Shown one piece after another: positions 61,679 to 64,000 of a DNA stretch of 64,000 nt (position 1 is its first letter; each line of letters opens with the position of its first letter). Made by a program: the position numbers and the translations under genes. This stretch comes from UBA2988 sp965237965 (GTDB taxonomy: Bacteria > Gemmatimonadota > Gemmatimonadetes > Longimicrobiales > Gaopeijiaceae). The DNA lies in NCBI GenBank assembly GCA_965237965.1, contig CBDEGT010000002.1, forward strand, positions 558,001 to 622,000, in the 5' to 3' direction. The notes beneath the pieces are model-generated. The model searched no databases. It was not told the DNA's origin and was given only the letters and a program-made list of their open reading frames with translations.

Positions 61679-62968
61679 ATGGAGCGAGCCTACCGCACCC
61701 TGAGCCGCGCGGCGAGGCGGACGGCCCCGCTGTTCGCGCTCGGCGACTCCAAGCTCGCGCGCGCCATACGGGCCCGCCGCGGCGCCGCCGACCGGCTGGT
61801 GGAATGGGCCCGTGCCCGGCGTGACCCCGAGCGACCGCTCCTCTGGATCCACGCGCCCTCGGTCGGCGAGGGGCTCCAGGCCCGCGCCGTGCTCGAGGCG
61901 CTCCTGGCACGCGCGCCCCACACGCAGTCGGTCTTCACCTACTTTTCACCGTCGGCGGAGCGGCTGGCGGCGCGCATGCCGGTTGATGTCGCGGACACGC
62001 TGCCGTGGGATGTGGCGGACGAGGCCGGGCGAGCGGCGGAGTGGGTCCGCCCCGACGTGTTGGTGTTCACCAAGACCGAGGTCTGGCCGGTGCTCGCACG
62101 GGCGGCGCGCGACCGGGGCTCAGCGACCGCGTTGATCGCGGCCACCCTGCCCGAGGGCTCGTCACGCTCGCGCTGGCCCGTCCGTGCCGTGGTCCGCCCG
62201 ACGCTCGAGGTGCTCGACGTGGTGGCCGCGATCGCGGAGCCGGACGCGGCGAGGCTGGTCGCGCTCGGCGCGCCGTCGGGCTCGGTCCGCGTGACCGGTG
62301 ACCCGGGGGTGGACTCGGCGGCCGTTCGCGTAGCGGCGGTGGCTCCTGACGCTTCCCACCTCCGGCCTCTCTCTTCGCGCGATCGTCCCGTCTTGATCGC
62401 CGGGTCCACGTGGCGAGGAGACGAGGCCGTGCTCGTTCCGGCGTGCATCGAGTTGAGGCGGCTCGATCCTTCGGTGCGCGTGATCATCGCGCCGCACGAG
62501 CCCGAGGAGGGTGGCATGCGGGCGCTGGAGGCGCGGCTGCGTGAGGTCGGGTGGCGCACCGCACGTCTCGGAGAAGTAGAGCGTGCGGGAACGCCGAGCG
62601 TCGCGGACCTGATCGTAGTGGACCGTGTCGGCGTTTTGGCCGAGCTGTATACGGTGGCGGACGTGGCCTGGGTGGGAGGGGGCTTCCACGGCGCTGGGCT
62701 GCACTCCGTGCTCGAGCCCGCCGCGGCCGGCCTGCCGGTCCTGTTCGGGCCCCGGCATCGGGGATCCCGCGCGGCGGCGGATCTGCTGGAGCGTGGTGGC
62801 GCGCGGGCGGTCGCCGACGAGGCCGGCGCGCTCATGGCGCTCGGGGAGTGGCTCGGCGATCCGGCCGCCCGCGCCTCCGCGGGCGCCGCGGCCGAGCGCT
62901 ATATTCGTTCGCACCTGGGCGCCGCCGACCGAACAGCGGCTCTTCTCGGTGACCTCATCGCGGGGTGA
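61679..62968 (+). CDS. waaA: 3-deoxy-D-manno-octulosonic acid (Kdo) transferase
   Basis: A 429-residue GT-B enzyme (GT30) adding Kdo to lipid A precursor at the inner membrane. Seen: LLWIHAPSVGEGLQARAVLEAL (the SVGE motif with the acceptor-binding Glu), VFTYFSPSAERLAARM, DVLVFTKTEVWPVLARAARDRG, IAGSTWRGDEAVLVPAC and the C-terminal VGGGFHGAGLHSVLEPAAAGLPVLFGP. ATG 61679 is chosen; the frame is open much further upstream but without family sequence. Its presence supports a lipopolysaccharide-bearing, diderm host. Confidence 0.9.
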   Translation: MERAYRTLSRAARRTAPLFALGDSKLARAIRARRGAADRLVEWARARRDPERPLLWIHAPSVGEGLQARAVLEALLARAPHTQSVFTYFSPSAERLAARMPVDVADTLPWDVADEAGRAAEWVRPDVLVFTKTEVWPVLARAARDRGSATALIAATLPEGSSRSRWPVRAVVRPTLEVLDVVAAIAEPDAARLVALGAPSGSVRVTGDPGVDSAAVRVAAVAPDASHLRPLSSRDRPVLIAGSTWRGDEAVLVPACIELRRLDPSVRVIIAPHEPEEGGMRALEARLREVGWRTARLGEVERAGTPSVADLIVVDRVGVLAELYTVADVAWVGGGFHGAGLHSVLEPAAAGLPVLFGPRHRGSRAAADLLERGGARAVADEAGALMALGEWLGDPAARASAGAAAERYIRSHLGAADRTAALLGDLIAG

Positions 62969-63030
62969 GGCGGGTCGTGCCCGTTCGAGGCACGCCCGGC
63001 ATGAACTCAAGCAAGGAAGGAACGAGACCG

Positions 63031-63384
63031 ATGCAGACCGGCAGCGGCCATTTCACCGAGGTTCCCGAGATTACGCCCGGCGAGCTCAAAGAACGGCTCG
63101 ACCGGAAGGACGAGATCGTGCTGCTTGACGTACGTGAGCCCCACGAGTACGCGATCGCCGATCTGCCCGAGGTGGGACAGAAGAGGATCCCCATGAGGCA
63201 GGTGCAGGAGCGGGTGGGGGAGCTCGATCCGGCGAGCGAGGTGGTGATCTACTGCCGCTCCGGAGCGCGTAGCGGGCGGGTGGCGGCGCAACTCATGGCG
63301 GAAGGCTTCGGACGGGTCTGGAACCTCAAGGGCGGATTGCTGCGCTGGCGCGAGGATGTCGATCCTTCGGTGCGCTCCTACTGA
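63031..63384 (+). CDS. Single-domain rhodanese-like sulfurtransferase
   Basis: A 117-residue protein: ITPGELKERLDRKDEIVLLDVREPHEYAI at the N-terminus and the active loop VIYCRSGARSGRVAAQL with the persulfide-carrying Cys (about residue 73). It moves sulfane sulfur to an acceptor. ATG 63031 follows AAGGAAGG; ATG 63001 is an alternative. It lies between waaA and a hydrolase gene on the same strand. Confidence 0.92.
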   Translation: MQTGSGHFTEVPEITPGELKERLDRKDEIVLLDVREPHEYAIADLPEVGQKRIPMRQVQERVGELDPASEVVIYCRSGARSGRVAAQLMAEGFGRVWNLKGGLLRWREDVDPSVRSY

Positions 63385-63405
63385 GCGAACCGCGCAGGGC
63401 CATCG

Positions 63406-64000
63406 ATGCCCGAGCCAGGGCCGGAGCCGGGGCCGGGATCGGGACAGGAGACGGGGGACGTGGCGCTGCCGGCCTGGGTGGACCGAGAGCTCTATCCGTT
63501 CGAGGGGCGTTGGCTGGACCTGGAGGGCGAGGGCTCTGTCCACTACCTGGACGAAGGTCCGCGAGAAGGGGGTGCGGGGACGGTCGTCTTCGTCCACGGA
63601 ACCCCGACGTGGTCCTTCGAATGGCGGCGTTTGGTCGGAGCGCTCCGAGGCACGCATCGCTGCCTCGCCCCTGACCATCTCGGCTTCGGGCTCTCCGAGC
63701 GTCCCTGGGGCGCCGAGTATACGCTCGAGGCCCACGCGCGGCGCTTCCGCGTCTGGATGGAGGCGCTCGAGCTCACGGACGTAACCCTCGTGGTCCACGA
63801 CTTCGGCGGCCCGATTGCGCTGCCGCTCGCGCTGGAGCAGCCGGGCCGTGTGTGTCGGGTGGTTGTGCTGAACTCCTGGATGTGGAGCCTCGCCGGCGAC
63901 CCGCACTTCGAGCGCGCGGCGCGCCTCCTGGGCGGAAGGCTCGGCCGGTGGATGTACCGCGCCTTCAACGCGTCGCTCCGCATCATCACGCCGTCGGCGT
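63406..64000 (+). CDS. Alpha/beta hydrolase, haloalkane-dehalogenase-like (3' end outside window)
   Basis: 198 codons are visible from ATG 63406, open to the window end. The oxyanion-hole motif is VFVHGTPTWSFEWRRL. The nucleophile elbow is LVVHDFGGPIALPLA, with Asp in place of Ser, as in haloalkane dehalogenases and epoxide hydrolases. The halide-binding residues of true dehalogenases (Asn in HGNPT, Trp after the Asp) are Thr and Phe here, so dehalogenation is doubtful. The catalytic His lies beyond the end of the window. A Pro/Gly-rich first 20 residues (PEPGPEPGPGSG) are non-family. Confidence 0.8.
   Translation, partial: MPEPGPEPGPGSGQETGDVALPAWVDRELYPFEGRWLDLEGEGSVHYLDEGPREGGAGTVVFVHGTPTWSFEWRRLVGALRGTHRCLAPDHLGFGLSERPWGAEYTLEAHARRFRVWMEALELTDVTLVVHDFGGPIALPLALEQPGRVCRVVVLNSWMWSLAGDPHFERAARLLGGRLGRWMYRAFNASLRIITPSA

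Overview
The window is a GC-rich chromosomal segment from a diderm bacterium. Evidence for an outer membrane is a Kdo transferase (waaA) and a predicted outer-membrane DUF5916 protein. An S46 dipeptidyl-peptidase, an ECF sigma / anti-sigma / DUF4097 operon, and many exported proteins with short Ala-rich signal peptides all fit Gemmatimonadota or a related lineage. That taxonomic reading is inference from gene content, not a marker-gene assignment.

Layout. 1-7.1 kb: 3' part of an acetamidase/formamidase gene, an MscS channel, an autoregulated-looking ECF sigma/anti-sigma/DUF4097 operon, and a divergent DUF5916 gene. 7.2-14.7 kb: glyoxylate shunt pair aceB-aceA behind a perfect inverted repeat, facing acetoacetyl-CoA synthetase and a second MscS gene; together these form an acetate/ketone-body assimilation module. 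14.9-26.4 kb: an unusual cluster holding a GTP cyclohydrolase II-like protein, a creatininase-family amidohydrolase, a stand-alone RibD C-terminal reductase and a 6-pyruvoyltetrahydropterin-synthase homologue without its catalytic Cys. With them are a zinc-type dehydrogenase, a glycosyltransferase, methyltransferases, a CDP-alcohol phosphatidyltransferase, a flippase-like membrane protein, cytochrome b561 and a membrane sulfatase-fold protein. This set is the best candidate for an undescribed pathway: the first steps look like the archaeal reductase-before-deaminase riboflavin route, and the remaining genes suggest a decorated, membrane-linked or exported product.

26.5-28.8 kb: a methyltransferase and a frameshifted M20 peptidase gene. 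28.9-38.9 kb: six minus-strand genes all joined by 4-base ATGA/GTGA overlaps. They encode a giant glycoside-hydrolase/GT2/NHL-propeller fusion, an ABC exporter, two glycosyltransferases, a PIG-L deacetylase and a Trm112-like methyltransferase, probably an export-coupled glycan or glycoside system. 39.3-45.5 kb: drug exporter plus cation/proton antiporter (overlapping), cysteine synthase, and asparagine synthetase preceded by a short Asn-rich leader ORF and a strong hairpin, which looks like an attenuator. 45.6-51.7 kb: a decay and insertion zone with a PIN-toxin remnant, a BNR-repeat gene split by an IS256-family element with a 9-bp target duplication, an intact S46 peptidase gene, and the broken 5' end of an ATP-dependent DNA ligase gene.

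51.7-64 kb: a Lys/Arg-rich repeat protein, a SprT-like metalloprotein, transketolase, leuS, a soxR regulator with a near-consensus SoxR box controlling an SDR-queA pair, a PF10023-type aminopeptidase, waaA, a rhodanese, and the start of an alpha/beta hydrolase gene running off the end. No rRNA, tRNA or CRISPR array was recognised.
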